64,000 nt of DNA from Haliea sp964022665 (GTDB lineage Bacteria; Pseudomonadota; Gammaproteobacteria; Pseudomonadales; Halieaceae), in the NCBI GenBank assembly GCA_964022665.1, contig CAXIDF010000003.1, positions 186,001-250,000 of the forward strand, read 5' to 3'. Positions 34,481 to 43,635 of this stretch are shown here, piece by piece. The notes beneath the pieces were generated by a model. It did not search any database. It had not been told where the DNA came from and saw only the letters and a list, made by a program, of their open reading frames with translations. The position numbers and the translations under genes were made by a program. Numbering within the stretch: position 1 is the stretch's first letter; every line of letters begins with the position of its first letter.

Positions 34481-34500
34481 ACTGGAGAGACAAACCCCGG

Positions 34501-34836
34501 ATGCAAGCCGAAAACCTGAAAGACCTCGTTACCAACGCCCTCGACGAGCTGAAAGGCGTCAACATCGCCACGCTTGACGTGCGCGAGCTGACTGACGTCA
34601 TGGATTACCTGGTCATTGCCAGTGGCACCTCCAATCGGCATGTCAAATCGCTCGCCGATAACGTCTGCATGGAGGCGAAGAAAGAGGGAGTCCGGCCACT
34701 GGGGGTAGAGGGAGAAAACCCGGGAGAGTGGGTGCTCGTGGACTTCGGCGATGTGGTGGTGCACGTCATGTTGCCGGCAACACGTGACTTCTACGACCTC
34801 GAGCGACTCTGGGTGGATACCCGGCCGAGTAGCTGA
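34501..34836 (+). CDS. rsfS: Ribosomal silencing factor RsfS
   Basis: The 111-residue protein binds L14 of the 50S subunit and blocks subunit joining in stationary phase. It shows DVMDYLVIASGTSNRHVKSLADNV near 33-56 and the GEWVLVDFGDVVVHVML strand pair near 74-90, both hallmarks of the family. I use the ATG at 34501, which gives the usual length, with GGAGAG upstream. It overlaps rlmH by one base. Confidence 0.96.
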   Translation: MQAENLKDLVTNALDELKGVNIATLDVRELTDVMDYLVIASGTSNRHVKSLADNVCMEAKKEGVRPLGVEGENPGEWVLVDFGDVVVHVMLPATRDFYDLERLWVDTRPSS

Positions 34837-35306
34837 TGCGACTGACGGTCATTACCGTGGGTGGGAAGATGCCTGCCTGGGTCAATGAAGGTGTGGCGGA
34901 GTACAGCCGCCGGCTGCCGCGCGAGATTCGGCTGGAGTGGTGCGAACTGCCCCTGGCCCGTCGCGGCCGCGACACCAGCCCCGAGCAGCTGCGCCAGCGC
35001 GAAGGTGAACAGATTCTCAAGGCGCTGCCCGCGGGCGATGTGGTCATCGCCCTCGATGTGCGCGGCACCGCCTGGAGCACCGAGCGTCTGGCGCGCGAGC
35101 TCACCGACTGGCAGATGGACGGCACGAATGTCAGCCTGCTGATCGGCGGCCCGGATGGCCTTTCCGAGGACTGCCTGCAACATGCCCGACAGCGCTGGTC
35201 GCTGAGCGCGCTCACCCTGCCGCATCCACTGGTGCGGGTGCTGCTCGCAGAACAGGTGTACCGGGCTTGGACAATCACTGCCGGCCACCCGTATCATCGC
35301 GCCTGA
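34836..35306 (+). CDS. rlmH: 23S rRNA (pseudouridine1915-N3)-methyltransferase
   Basis: The 156-residue SPOUT-class methyltransferase acts on the assembled 70S ribosome. The knotted SAM site shows LLIGGPDGLSE near 104-114, and the C-terminus has LPHPLVRVLLAEQVYRAWTI followed by GHPYHR, the family signature. It follows rsfS and precedes mrdA, as in most gammaproteobacteria. Confidence 0.97.
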   Translation: MRLTVITVGGKMPAWVNEGVAEYSRRLPREIRLEWCELPLARRGRDTSPEQLRQREGEQILKALPAGDVVIALDVRGTAWSTERLARELTDWQMDGTNVSLLIGGPDGLSEDCLQHARQRWSLSALTLPHPLVRVLLAEQVYRAWTITAGHPYHRA

Positions 35307-35341
35307 CGCGTTAGCCAGCCACCTCGCGGGCCCTGCATTAC

Positions 35342-37222
35342 ATGCCACAACACATCCCACTTAAGGATCCCGGCGGTGAAGCCCGCATTTTCATTGCCCG
35401 CACGCTGTTTTCGGTGCTGCTGGTGCTGGCCTTGCTGGGTGTCATCCTGGCGCGCTATCACGATCTGCAGATCAACGACTACGAAATCTATCGCACCCAG
35501 TCCGACCGCAACCGTGTGCAGCTGCAACCATTGCCACCCAAGCGCGGGCTGATTTACGACCGTAACGGCGTACTGCTGGCGGACAACCGGCCCAGCCACA
35601 TCCTGTCTATCGTTCGCGAGCGGGTGGAGGACATGGACGCCACGCTGGCCGACTTGCAGCAGCTGCTGCCCATATCGGAATCCGACCTGGAAAACTTCCA
35701 GCAGAAATTGCAGCGCCGCCGCCCTTACGAGGCGGTACCCCTGCGTTTTCGCCTGACCGAAGAGGAGCGCGCGTTGCTGGCGGTGAACCGCCACCGCATG
35801 CCCGGTGTCACAGTGGATGCACAACTGGTGCGGCACTATCCCCATGGCGCGCTGTTTTCCCACGCGGTGGGCTACGTGGGCCGGATAAACGAGCGGGAGG
35901 CACAGAGCCTGGACGAGCGCGACTACCGCGGCACCTTCCATGTCGGCAAGGTGGGGGTGGAAAAATTTTACGAAGACCTGCTGCACGGGGAAGTGGGTTA
36001 CCAGAACGTGGAGACCAACGCGCACGGGCGGGTACTGCGGGTGCTGGAGCGGTTTGACCCTGTGCCGGGCGCGGACATCACCCTGCATCTGGATTTTCAG
36101 CTGCAGCAGACTGCGCTGGCGGCGCTGGGCGAGCAGCGGGGTGCGGTGGTGGCCATTGATCCCCTGAATGGCGGCGTGCTGGCGCTGGTCTCCACCCCCG
36201 GTTTTGACACCAACCTGTTCGTCAATGGCATCAGCTCCACGGATTACAAGGCGCTGCGGGAATCCCCGGATGTGCCGCTGTTCAACCGCGCCATACAGGG
36301 CCAGTATCCCCCGGGCTCCACCGTGAAGCCGATGATGGCCATGGCCGGACTGCAGGCGGGTCTGGTGACACCCGAGAGCACGGTTGCCGACCCGGGCTGG
36401 TACAGCCTGCCGGGCGACTCCCGCCGCTACCGGGACTGGATCCTGAAGATACGCGGTACCGGTCACGCGCCGCGGGTGGACATGCACATGGCGGTCGCGG
36501 AATCCTGCGACGTGTACTTCTACGACCTGGCCCGGCGCCTGACTATCGATCGCATGCACGACTACCTGTCCGGCTACGGCCTCGGCACGCGCACCGGCGT
36601 GGATACCACCAATGAGCGCCCCGGCGTGCTGCCGTCCACGCGCTGGAAGCGCGACACCATGAACCAGCCCTGGTATCCGGGAGAGACTCTCAGTGCGGGG
36701 ATTGGCCAGGGCTATATGCTGGCGACACCCATGCAGCTGGCGGCGGCGACCACCGTGCTCGCGACCCGGGGCCAATCACGCACCCCGCGGCTGCTGCGCA
36801 GCGTGGCGGGGCAGACGCAGCCCAACGAAGCGCGTGAGACGATCACCGCCCCCCCGGCCTATTGGGATGCGGTGCATGACTCGATGCGCGCGGTCGTGCA
36901 CAGCGCCCGGGGCACGGCGCGCAAGATCGGCGAGGACATTCGCTACCAAATGGCGAGTAAAACCGGTACGTCCCAGGTGATCGGCATCGCGCAGAACGCC
37001 ATTTATGTCGAGGCGGAGGTGGCGGAACGACACCGCAATCACGGGCTGTTCATTGCCTTCGCACCCTATGAGTCGCCCACCATTGCCGTTGCCGTGATCG
37101 TGGAAAATGGCGGCGGGGCCTCGGCCGCATCTCCCATCGCGCGGGCTGTGCTCGACGCCTGGCTGGTGGAGGAGGCGGCGCTGGACAGTGCAGCAACCGC
37201 GGGAGCGCTCGCCGATGGGTGA
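35342..37222 (+). CDS. mrdA: Penicillin-binding protein 2
   Basis: PBP2 is the transpeptidase of the elongasome that cross-links lateral-wall peptidoglycan. The 626-residue protein has one N-terminal membrane helix (about 18-40), a PBP dimerisation region (about 60-230) and a transpeptidase domain. Active-site motifs are SxxK in PPGSTVKPMM, SxN-like SCD in AESCDVYFYD, and KTG in ASKTGTSQV. It overlaps rodA by 8 bases, its usual partner. Confidence 0.97.
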   Translation: MPQHIPLKDPGGEARIFIARTLFSVLLVLALLGVILARYHDLQINDYEIYRTQSDRNRVQLQPLPPKRGLIYDRNGVLLADNRPSHILSIVRERVEDMDATLADLQQLLPISESDLENFQQKLQRRRPYEAVPLRFRLTEEERALLAVNRHRMPGVTVDAQLVRHYPHGALFSHAVGYVGRINEREAQSLDERDYRGTFHVGKVGVEKFYEDLLHGEVGYQNVETNAHGRVLRVLERFDPVPGADITLHLDFQLQQTALAALGEQRGAVVAIDPLNGGVLALVSTPGFDTNLFVNGISSTDYKALRESPDVPLFNRAIQGQYPPGSTVKPMMAMAGLQAGLVTPESTVADPGWYSLPGDSRRYRDWILKIRGTGHAPRVDMHMAVAESCDVYFYDLARRLTIDRMHDYLSGYGLGTRTGVDTTNERPGVLPSTRWKRDTMNQPWYPGETLSAGIGQGYMLATPMQLAAATTVLATRGQSRTPRLLRSVAGQTQPNEARETITAPPAYWDAVHDSMRAVVHSARGTARKIGEDIRYQMASKTGTSQVIGIAQNAIYVEAEVAERHRNHGLFIAFAPYESPTIAVAVIVENGGGASAASPIARAVLDAWLVEEAALDSAATAGALADG

Positions 37223-38360
37223 CTATGTTCGTCAGTTGCAATTTCCCGGCGACAGCTCGGACCTCTCGCGTCGCGCGCCCCTGGCGCTGCGCTTGCACCT
37301 CGATGTGCCGCTGTTGCTGCTGTTGGCGGTGTTGACGCTGTTTGGCCTGGTGGTGCTCTACAGCGCCTCGGGGCAGAAAATGGCGGCGGTCGTGCGCCAG
37401 GGGCAGTACTTCCTGCTCGCCTACGGCGTCATGTTCCTGGCGGCACAGATCGACCTGAAGCGCTACCAGCGCTGGTCGCCCTGGTTCTACCTGCTCGGCG
37501 TGTTGTTGCTGGTGGGCGTGATTTTCTTTGGCGTTGGCGCCAAAGGGGCCCAGCGCTGGCTCTCGCTGGGCGGTTTCCGCTTTCAACCCTCGGAAATTCT
37601 CAAACTGGTGATGCCACTGACCGTCGCCTGGTATCTGTCTTCACGCACAGTGCCGCCGCGCTTCAAGTACGTGCTGGCCTGTCTGCTGCTGGTGGCCATC
37701 CCCTCTGTGCTGATCCTGCTGCAGCCTGACCTCGGTACCGCACTGTTGATTGCTGCCAGCGGCCTGTTCGTGCTGTTCATGGCCGGTATTGGCTGGAGCT
37801 ACATTGTGGGGGCTTTCCTGCTCGCCTGCGCTTCCGCATGGCCGGTATGGATGTACGTGCTCAAGGACTACCAGAAACAGCGCATCCTCACGCTGCTCAA
37901 CCCCGAGAGCGACAAACTGGGCGCCGGCTGGAATATCATCCAGTCGAAAACCGCGATCGGCTCCGGCGGCTGGGAGGGCAAGGGCTGGCTGAACGGCACC
38001 CAGTCACAGCTCGATTTCCTGCCGGAAAGCCACACCGATTTCATTATTGCCGTGCTGGCCGAAGAGTTCGGTTTACGCGGGGTATTGTTCCTCATGGCGC
38101 TTTACCTCCTCATTGTGCTGCGTGGCTTCTGGATCGCGGTGTATGCCAACAGCAATTTTGGTCGCATGGTCGCTGGCAGCATCACGCTTACGTTTTTCGT
38201 TTACATCTTTGTTAACATGGGCATGGTTGCGGGCCTCCTGCCGGTGGTGGGCGTGCCGCTACCGCTGGTCAGTGCAGGCGGGACTTCCGTGGTGACGCTG
38301 ATGGCCGGCTTCGGCCTGTTGATGGCTATCGCCACAGGCGATTCAGGCCGCCCCCGATAA
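37215..38360 (+). CDS. rodA: Rod-shape peptidoglycan glycosyltransferase
   Basis: RodA is the SEDS-family glycan polymerase paired with PBP2. The 381-residue protein has about ten membrane helices and SEDS landmarks: LVVLYSASGQ in helix 1, GAQRWLSLGGFRFQPSEILKL near 115-135, PDLGTALLIAASGLFVLFMAG, and the C-terminal GVPLPLVSAGGTSVVTLMAGFG. The ATG at 37215 overlaps the mrdA stop. Also known as mrdB. Confidence 0.97.
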   Translation: MGDYVRQLQFPGDSSDLSRRAPLALRLHLDVPLLLLLAVLTLFGLVVLYSASGQKMAAVVRQGQYFLLAYGVMFLAAQIDLKRYQRWSPWFYLLGVLLLVGVIFFGVGAKGAQRWLSLGGFRFQPSEILKLVMPLTVAWYLSSRTVPPRFKYVLACLLLVAIPSVLILLQPDLGTALLIAASGLFVLFMAGIGWSYIVGAFLLACASAWPVWMYVLKDYQKQRILTLLNPESDKLGAGWNIIQSKTAIGSGGWEGKGWLNGTQSQLDFLPESHTDFIIAVLAEEFGLRGVLFLMALYLLIVLRGFWIAVYANSNFGRMVAGSITLTFFVYIFVNMGMVAGLLPVVGVPLPLVSAGGTSVVTLMAGFGLLMAIATGDSGRPR

Positions 38361-38386
38361 GGTAGTTGATTGGTGAGATTCTGCGC

Positions 38387-39379
38387 ATGACGAAAGCGAT
38401 GGCCTGCCGCCTGGTGGCTCTGTGGTGTTGTTGGCCGGTGTTATCGGTTGGCGCCAGTACAGATTATGGCGACCTTGCTGCAGCGCGGGCACTCGTCGAC
38501 GAGCTGGTGGAGGAGCGCGGGTTCAACCGCGAACAGCTGCTGCAGGTCGTGGCGAGTGCCGAGCGCCAGGAGCGTATTCTCGAGGTCATGGCCCGCCCCG
38601 CCGAACGGGTCAAGCCCTGGTATGAGTATCGGCAGATTTTCCTCACCGAACAGCGGGTTAGCGAGGGGCTGGCGTTTTACCGTGCGCACGAAGACACGTT
38701 CCGCCGCGTGCAGGCGGAACTCGGGGTGCCGCCGGAGATTGTGCTGGCCATTCTCGGCGTGGAGACCTCCTACGGGCGCATCACCGGAAGCTATCGCGTG
38801 TTGGACGCGCTGGCCACACTGGCCTTCGACTATCCACGTCGGTCGGCCTATTTCAGCCGGGAATTGAAGAATTATCTGATCCTCACGCAAGAACAACAGA
38901 TGAACCCGCTCGCCCTTCAAGGTTCCTATGCCGGCGCCATGGGGTATGGCCAGTTCATGCCCAGTAGCTACCGCAGTTACGCCGTCGATTTCGATGCGGA
39001 CGGTCGCATTGATATCTGGAACAATCCGGTGGATGGCATTGGCAGTGTGGCCAATTATCTGCGTCGCCATGGCTGGCGCAGTGGCGAAGGCGTGGTGGTG
39101 CCCGCGGCGGCGTCGGGCGAGGTGCCTGAGGCGTGGTTCGGCCTCGGCCTGGTACCCAAGCGCCGTGTGGATGAGCTGGATGCCGGGGGCCTGCACGCGC
39201 GGGCACCGCTGGACGCCGAAACACAGGTAACGCCTGTACGGCTGGAGTTGGAGGAAGGGTATGAATATTGGCTGGGCCTGCACAATTTTTACGTCATCAC
39301 GCGCTATAACCACAGCGCCATGTACGCCATGAGCGTCTACCAGCTGAGTCAGCGTCTGGCTGCGGGGCTGGCATTGTGA
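38387..39379 (+). CDS. mltB: Lytic murein transglycosylase B
   Basis: MltB cleaves glycan strands in the periplasm with formation of 1,6-anhydro ends. The 330-residue protein has a signal-like start MTKAMACRLVALWCCWPVL, the catalytic Glu in AILGVETSYGRITG, and SLT-family blocks GSYAGAMGYGQFMPSSYR and DIWNNPVDGIGSVANYLRRHGW. There is no clear lipobox, so it is probably soluble or signal-anchored. A GTG-started rlpA overlaps its end by 4 bases. Confidence 0.93.
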   Translation: MTKAMACRLVALWCCWPVLSVGASTDYGDLAAARALVDELVEERGFNREQLLQVVASAERQERILEVMARPAERVKPWYEYRQIFLTEQRVSEGLAFYRAHEDTFRRVQAELGVPPEIVLAILGVETSYGRITGSYRVLDALATLAFDYPRRSAYFSRELKNYLILTQEQQMNPLALQGSYAGAMGYGQFMPSSYRSYAVDFDADGRIDIWNNPVDGIGSVANYLRRHGWRSGEGVVVPAAASGEVPEAWFGLGLVPKRRVDELDAGGLHARAPLDAETQVTPVRLELEEGYEYWLGLHNFYVITRYNHSAMYAMSVYQLSQRLAAGLAL

Positions 39380-40200
39380 GCCGCTCGAACCTGCTGCTGG
39401 TCGGGTTACTGGCGCTGGTACTGGCCGGTTGTGCCACGCGTGGGCCGGGTGTTGTGACGGTGCCCGGCGATGCGCCTGCCGCACCGGTTGCCCAGGTCAA
39501 GGACGGTGCGCCTCCGCGCACTATCCATCCCGACGATGTCCTGGACGCTGTGCCACGGCCAGACCCGATACTCATCGTCGGCAACTTCAGCCCGTATACC
39601 GTCAACGGCGAAACCTATGAAGTGCTCGCCAGCCTCGCAAACTACCGTGAGCGTGGCATTGCATCCTGGTACGGCACCAAGTTCGACGGCCAGAAAACCT
39701 CTAACGGCGAGATTTTTGACCTGTATGCGGCGTCCGCTGCGCACAAGACCCTGCCGATACCCTGCTATGCCCGCGTCACCAACCTGGCAAACGGGCGCAG
39801 CATGATTGTGCGGGTCAACGATCGCGGCCCTTTCCACAGCGACAGGCTGATTGACCTTTCCTACGGCGCTGCGGTCAAACTCGGTTTCATGGAAGTGGGC
39901 ACGGCGCCAGTTGAAGTGGAAGTTATCAATCTGGCCGGTATCGACGACCGCCGCAGCAACCCGGCAGGGCACTATCGGTTTGTGCAACTCGGTGCCTTTG
40001 GTTCCGAGTCTGCGGCGCAGCGGCTGCGTATCGAGTTGGCGGCATTGGTCACCTCGCCCATTGCGGTCAGCCCGGTGGAATCCGGCGCCGGTCGCCTGTA
40101 CCGGGTGCGTATTGGCCCTGTTGCTGCAAACGAGGATATCCTGCAGCTGCAGCAACGCCTTGAAGCCAGTGGTTACAGTGGCACCCAGCTGCTGCCCTGA
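39376..40200 (+). CDS. rlpA: RlpA-family septal lytic transglycosylase lipoprotein
   Basis: The 274-residue lipoprotein (lipobox LAGC, lipidated Cys near residue 19) has a double-psi beta-barrel with GIASWYGTKFDGQKTSNGE near 95-113 and RVNDRGPFHSDRLIDLSYGAA near 150-170. A C-terminal SPOR domain follows (YRFVQLGAFGSESAAQRL). RlpA in Pseudomonas digests naked glycan at the septum. The gene starts with GTG within the mltB end. Confidence 0.93.
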   Translation: MSRSNLLLVGLLALVLAGCATRGPGVVTVPGDAPAAPVAQVKDGAPPRTIHPDDVLDAVPRPDPILIVGNFSPYTVNGETYEVLASLANYRERGIASWYGTKFDGQKTSNGEIFDLYAASAAHKTLPIPCYARVTNLANGRSMIVRVNDRGPFHSDRLIDLSYGAAVKLGFMEVGTAPVEVEVINLAGIDDRRSNPAGHYRFVQLGAFGSESAAQRLRIELAALVTSPIAVSPVESGAGRLYRVRIGPVAANEDILQLQQRLEASGYSGTQLLP

Positions 40201-40203
40201 CGC

Positions 40204-40220
40204 GGCGGGTTCGACCCGCC
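40204..40220 (+). terminator. Strong GC hairpin just after rlpA
   Basis: GGCGGGT and ACCCGCC form a 7-bp stem around a 3-base loop, 4 bases after the rlpA stop. No T-run follows, so it may be a weak terminator or mRNA processing stem inside the operon rather than a true end. Confidence 0.35.
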
Positions 40221-40272
40221 TCCCGGCGCTTGCTGCGCCATACATGTTCCAACATTTCAGGCCCTGTTAGTT

Positions 40273-41436
40273 ATGAAGCGTTTTCTGTTTTCCCTGCTGG
40301 TCGTTCTTGTCACCGGTTCCGCCTCGGCGGCCATTGTGCCGGCGCCGCCACAGGTGGCTGCCGAGGCTTACCTGCTGATCGACGCCGATACCGGCGCGGT
40401 GCTGGCGGAGGGGAATGCCGACGAACCGCGCCCACCTGCCAGTCTGGTCAAGATGATGACGGCCTACGTGCTTGCCGGTGAAATCGAATCCGGCCGGGTG
40501 GCCGCAGACGATAGGGTGACGGTAAGCCGCAACGCCTGGTCGCAGAACCCGGTGTTCAACGGTTCGTCGCTGATGTGGATCGAACCCGGCAAGGACGTTT
40601 CGATCAGCGATCTCGAACACGGCATCATCATCTCCTCCGGCAACGACGCCACAGTAGCGGTGGCCGAGCACCTTGCCGGCAGCGAAGATGCCTTCGCCGA
40701 CATGATGAACAGTTATGCCAAGGCCCTGGGCATGACCAGTTCACATTTCGCCAACTCCCACGGCCTGCCCGCCGACGGCCAGGTGGTGACTGCTCGCGAC
40801 CTCGCCAAACTGTCCGCGGCGATGATCAACGACTTCCCCGAACACTACGCGCTCTACAAGAAGCGCGAGTTTACCTACAACGATATCCGCCAGTACAACC
40901 GCAACTCCCTGCTGGGTGAGGATGCCTCTGTTGACGGTATAAAAACCGGTTACACCAAGGAAGCGGGTTACGGCCTGGTTGCCTCGGCTGAACGCGATGG
41001 TATGCGCCTAATTTCCGTGGTTTTGGGAACCCGTAGCCCCACAGCGCGCAAGAACGAAACGCGCGGACTCCTCAACTACGGCTTCAGGTTTTATGAGACG
41101 GTAGAGTTGTTCAGTGCTGAACAGGAACTGGAACAGCCGCGAGTCTGGAAGGGGCTGCAGGACCGCGTAGCCGTTGGTGTGATGGAAGAGGCGCTGGTGA
41201 CGCTGCCGCGCGGCCAGCGTGAAGCGATGGAGACGCAGGTCGAACTCAACGCCACACTGATGGCGCCCATTGCCCGCGGCGACCAGGTGGGCACGGTGCG
41301 CCTGACCCAGGCGGGTGAAACGGTGTTCGAGGCGCCCGTAGTGGCGCTGGCCTCCGTGGAACAGGCCGGCTTCTTCGCCCGGATATGGGATAGCATCCGC
41401 CTCTGGTTCAGCCAGTTGTTCAGCGTGGAGGGGTGA
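40273..41436 (+). CDS. dacA: D-alanyl-D-alanine carboxypeptidase, PBP5/6 family
   Basis: This 387-residue periplasmic enzyme removes the terminal D-Ala of pentapeptides. After a signal peptide (to about residue 20) the active-site motifs are SLVKMM (SxxK), SSGNDATVAVAE (SGN) and DGIKTGYTKEAG (KTG). The C-terminal beta-domain ends in an amphipathic helix (FFARIWDSIRLWFSQLF) that anchors it to the inner membrane. It lies upstream of ybeD-lipB, the usual order. Confidence 0.95.
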   Translation: MKRFLFSLLVVLVTGSASAAIVPAPPQVAAEAYLLIDADTGAVLAEGNADEPRPPASLVKMMTAYVLAGEIESGRVAADDRVTVSRNAWSQNPVFNGSSLMWIEPGKDVSISDLEHGIIISSGNDATVAVAEHLAGSEDAFADMMNSYAKALGMTSSHFANSHGLPADGQVVTARDLAKLSAAMINDFPEHYALYKKREFTYNDIRQYNRNSLLGEDASVDGIKTGYTKEAGYGLVASAERDGMRLISVVLGTRSPTARKNETRGLLNYGFRFYETVELFSAEQELEQPRVWKGLQDRVAVGVMEEALVTLPRGQREAMETQVELNATLMAPIARGDQVGTVRLTQAGETVFEAPVVALASVEQAGFFARIWDSIRLWFSQLFSVEG

Positions 41437-41445
41437 GGAACCGCC

Positions 41446-41715
41446 ATGACAGAACAAGAGCCGCCGCGGATCGAGTTTCCCTGCGAGTACCCGATTAAGG
41501 TATTGGGGCGCAGTTCAGACGGGTTTCTCAACCTGATTGTGGAAGTGTTCGAGCGCCACGCCCCCGGTTTCGACCAGGAAACCATCACCGTAAAGGGCAG
41601 CGCCAAGGGAACCTTCACGTCGCTGACCATCATCATCACTGCCACTGGCCCTGATCAGCTGGAGGCCCTGCACCAGGACCTGTTGGCAACGGGCCAGGTG
41701 CAAATGGTTATCTGA
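41446..41715 (+). CDS. ybeD: YbeD/DUF493-family protein
   Basis: The 89-residue protein has an ACT-like fold with FPCEYPIKVLGRSSDGFLNLIVEVFERHAPGFD, then GTFTSLTIIITATGPDQLEALHQDLLATGQVQMVI. It is conserved between dacA and lipB in many gammaproteobacteria. A regulatory role in lipoate or cell-wall metabolism is suspected for the family but not established. It is followed by lipB after 2 bases. Confidence 0.93.
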   Translation: MTEQEPPRIEFPCEYPIKVLGRSSDGFLNLIVEVFERHAPGFDQETITVKGSAKGTFTSLTIIITATGPDQLEALHQDLLATGQVQMVI

Positions 41716-41717
41716 CC

Positions 41718-42353
41718 ATGGACGTTGTCTGTCGGCGGCTGCCGGGGCGTGCCGATTACCTCACCACCCTGCAGGCGATGAAAACCTTCACGGACAACCG
41801 GGGTGCGGATACCCCTGACGAGCTGTGGCTACTACAACACCCGCGCGTATTCACCCAGGGCCAGGCCGGCAAGGCAGAGCACGTGCTGGCTCCCGGCGAC
41901 ATTCCGGTGATTCAGGTGGACCGGGGTGGCCAGGTAACCTACCACGGCCCCGGTCAATGGGTACTCTATTTACTGGTGGATTTGCGTCGCCGCGGCCTCG
42001 GCGTGCGGCAACTGGTCACCTTGATCGAAAACAGCATCGTGCGGGTCCTCGAGGCTTACGGTATCCACGCCGCACCCCGTGCCGACGCACCCGGCGTTTA
42101 CGTCGACGGCGACAAGATTGCCTCGCTGGGCTTGCGTGTGCGCCGTGGCTGCAGTTACCACGGCCTTGCACTGAACGTGGACCTCGACCTGGAACCGTTT
42201 CTGCGCATAAATCCCTGCGGCCATGAGGGGCTGCGGGTTACCTCCATGGCTCAGCGGTTGCCGGAGGGGGGCACGCTGGATATGGACGAGGTGGGTAACG
42301 CTTTGCTGGCTCAGGTCAGTGCTGAACTCGGGAGTCCGCCTACCAGCGGATGA
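41718..42353 (+). CDS. lipB: Octanoyl-ACP:protein N-octanoyltransferase
   Basis: LipB transfers octanoate from ACP to lipoyl domains. The 211-residue protein has QHPRVFTQGQAGKAEHVL, RGGQVTYHGPGQWVLYLLVDLRR, the catalytic Lys in DGDKIASLGLRVRRGCSYHG, and catalytic Cys in INPCGHEGLRVTSM. lipA, which normally follows in this cluster, is absent from the window; instead a minus-strand P450 gene overlaps the lipB end by 14 bases. Confidence 0.97.
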   Translation: MDVVCRRLPGRADYLTTLQAMKTFTDNRGADTPDELWLLQHPRVFTQGQAGKAEHVLAPGDIPVIQVDRGGQVTYHGPGQWVLYLLVDLRRRGLGVRQLVTLIENSIVRVLEAYGIHAAPRADAPGVYVDGDKIASLGLRVRRGCSYHGLALNVDLDLEPFLRINPCGHEGLRVTSMAQRLPEGGTLDMDEVGNALLAQVSAELGSPPTSG

Positions 42354-43596
42354 CGAGCTGTTCCAGTCCCCGGAACATGAAGCCGGGGCGCCATTGGGGG
42401 TCACTTGTGGTGATCCGCATCTTGGGTAATCGTGTGGCGAGAGCTCTCAGGGCGATGTCACCCTCGAGTCGCGCAAGCACAGCGCCCACGCAAAAATGTA
42501 TGCCGCCGCCAAACGCCAGGTGGTGAGCGCCTTCCCTCCGGATATCAAAGTCGTTCGGCCGTGGGAAAACGCTGGGGTCGCGGTTGCCGGCAGCGAGTAT
42601 TGCGAGTACCCGCTCCCCGGCCCTGACAATTTGGCCGCCAACCTCTGTGTCGTTGAACGCTGTTCGATAGGTGGCGATCAGGGAGCTCTCATACCGCAAT
42701 ATCTCTTCGGTGGCGGAGGGTGCGAGATCGGGTTCGTCTACCAGCTGCTGCCATTCTGTCGGGTGCTGTTGCAGTGTGAGAATACCATTGCCAATCATGT
42801 GTGCTGTGGTTTCAAAGCCCGCGCCAAATAGCGCGATGGCCACAGTCACCATTTCCCGATCGGTGAGTTTGCTGTCACCTTCGCGGGCATTCAGCAGGGC
42901 CGTAGCAAGGTCCTCCCGCGGCTGTGCCCGCCGACGCTCGAATATGGACTGGAAGAACTCCTCGAGGAAATCAATCTGGCGATTTGCCAGTGCGAGCTCT
43001 CCCTCGTTCAGCGCGCGCATTTCCAGAACAAGGAACGAGTCGGCGATGGCCTGGTTGAGTCGGTCTAATAGCGCATCATCTGCCTCGCTTTCATCGATGC
43101 CCAGCATGTGGCACATGACGAGCGTGGGCAGGCGATAGGCGAAATCGTGGATCAGCTCCATTTCCCGTTGCTCGGCGTAGCGGTCCAGCAGATTGTGCGT
43201 TATCGCTTCAATGTCAGGGCGCATCTCGTTGACGCGCTTGGCGGTGAGTGCCTTGGATACCAGACCGCGAATTCTCGTGTGGCGCGGTGGGTCCTGATAG
43301 ACAAACACCTCCGAAAGCCAGCGATAGGACGAATGAGAAAAAACGTCGAAGTCGGGGCCGTAGTACAGCTGGATATTGCGTGTGAAATCACCTTGGCCGA
43401 AGTTCTTGCGATCAATCACGACGGAACGAATATCTTCGTGTCGCGTTGCTATCCAGAAGCCTCCATCGCTCCATGCAAAGGGCGCTGTGGATCGCAACTG
43501 ATCAAACGCCGAGTGCGGGTCAGCGATAGTCGCGGGGTCGGTGGGGTCAAAATGTACCGTGGGTCGCTCTGGATCCCGGTCGGCTTTCGGTTGCAT
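42340..43596 (-). CDS. Cytochrome P450 monooxygenase
   Basis: The 418-residue soluble bacterial P450 inserts oxygen into an unknown organic substrate, using a ferredoxin not encoded here. The heme loop is FGGGIHFCVGAVLARLE with Cys near 361. The I-helix acid-Thr pair is in FGAGFETTAHM near 245, and the E-x-x-R salt bridge is in EEILRYES near 288. It is the last gene of the minus-strand catabolic run. Confidence 0.93.
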   Translation of the reverse strand: MQPKADRDPERPTVHFDPTDPATIADPHSAFDQLRSTAPFAWSDGGFWIATRHEDIRSVVIDRKNFGQGDFTRNIQLYYGPDFDVFSHSSYRWLSEVFVYQDPPRHTRIRGLVSKALTAKRVNEMRPDIEAITHNLLDRYAEQREMELIHDFAYRLPTLVMCHMLGIDESEADDALLDRLNQAIADSFLVLEMRALNEGELALANRQIDFLEEFFQSIFERRRAQPREDLATALLNAREGDSKLTDREMVTVAIALFGAGFETTAHMIGNGILTLQQHPTEWQQLVDEPDLAPSATEEILRYESSLIATYRTAFNDTEVGGQIVRAGERVLAILAAGNRDPSVFPRPNDFDIRREGAHHLAFGGGIHFCVGAVLARLEGDIALRALATRLPKMRITTSDPQWRPGFMFRGLEQLVIRW

Positions 43597-43635
43597 GGGC
43601 TGATCTCCTTCGTTTCAGGCGAGCCTGCGCGGCGC

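Noticed and set aside
40204..40220. tRNA T-arm, because of GGGTTCGACCC
   Set aside because: The loop is too short for a T-loop, and no acceptor stem, anticodon arm or CCA lies around it; it is a simple hairpin after rlpA.
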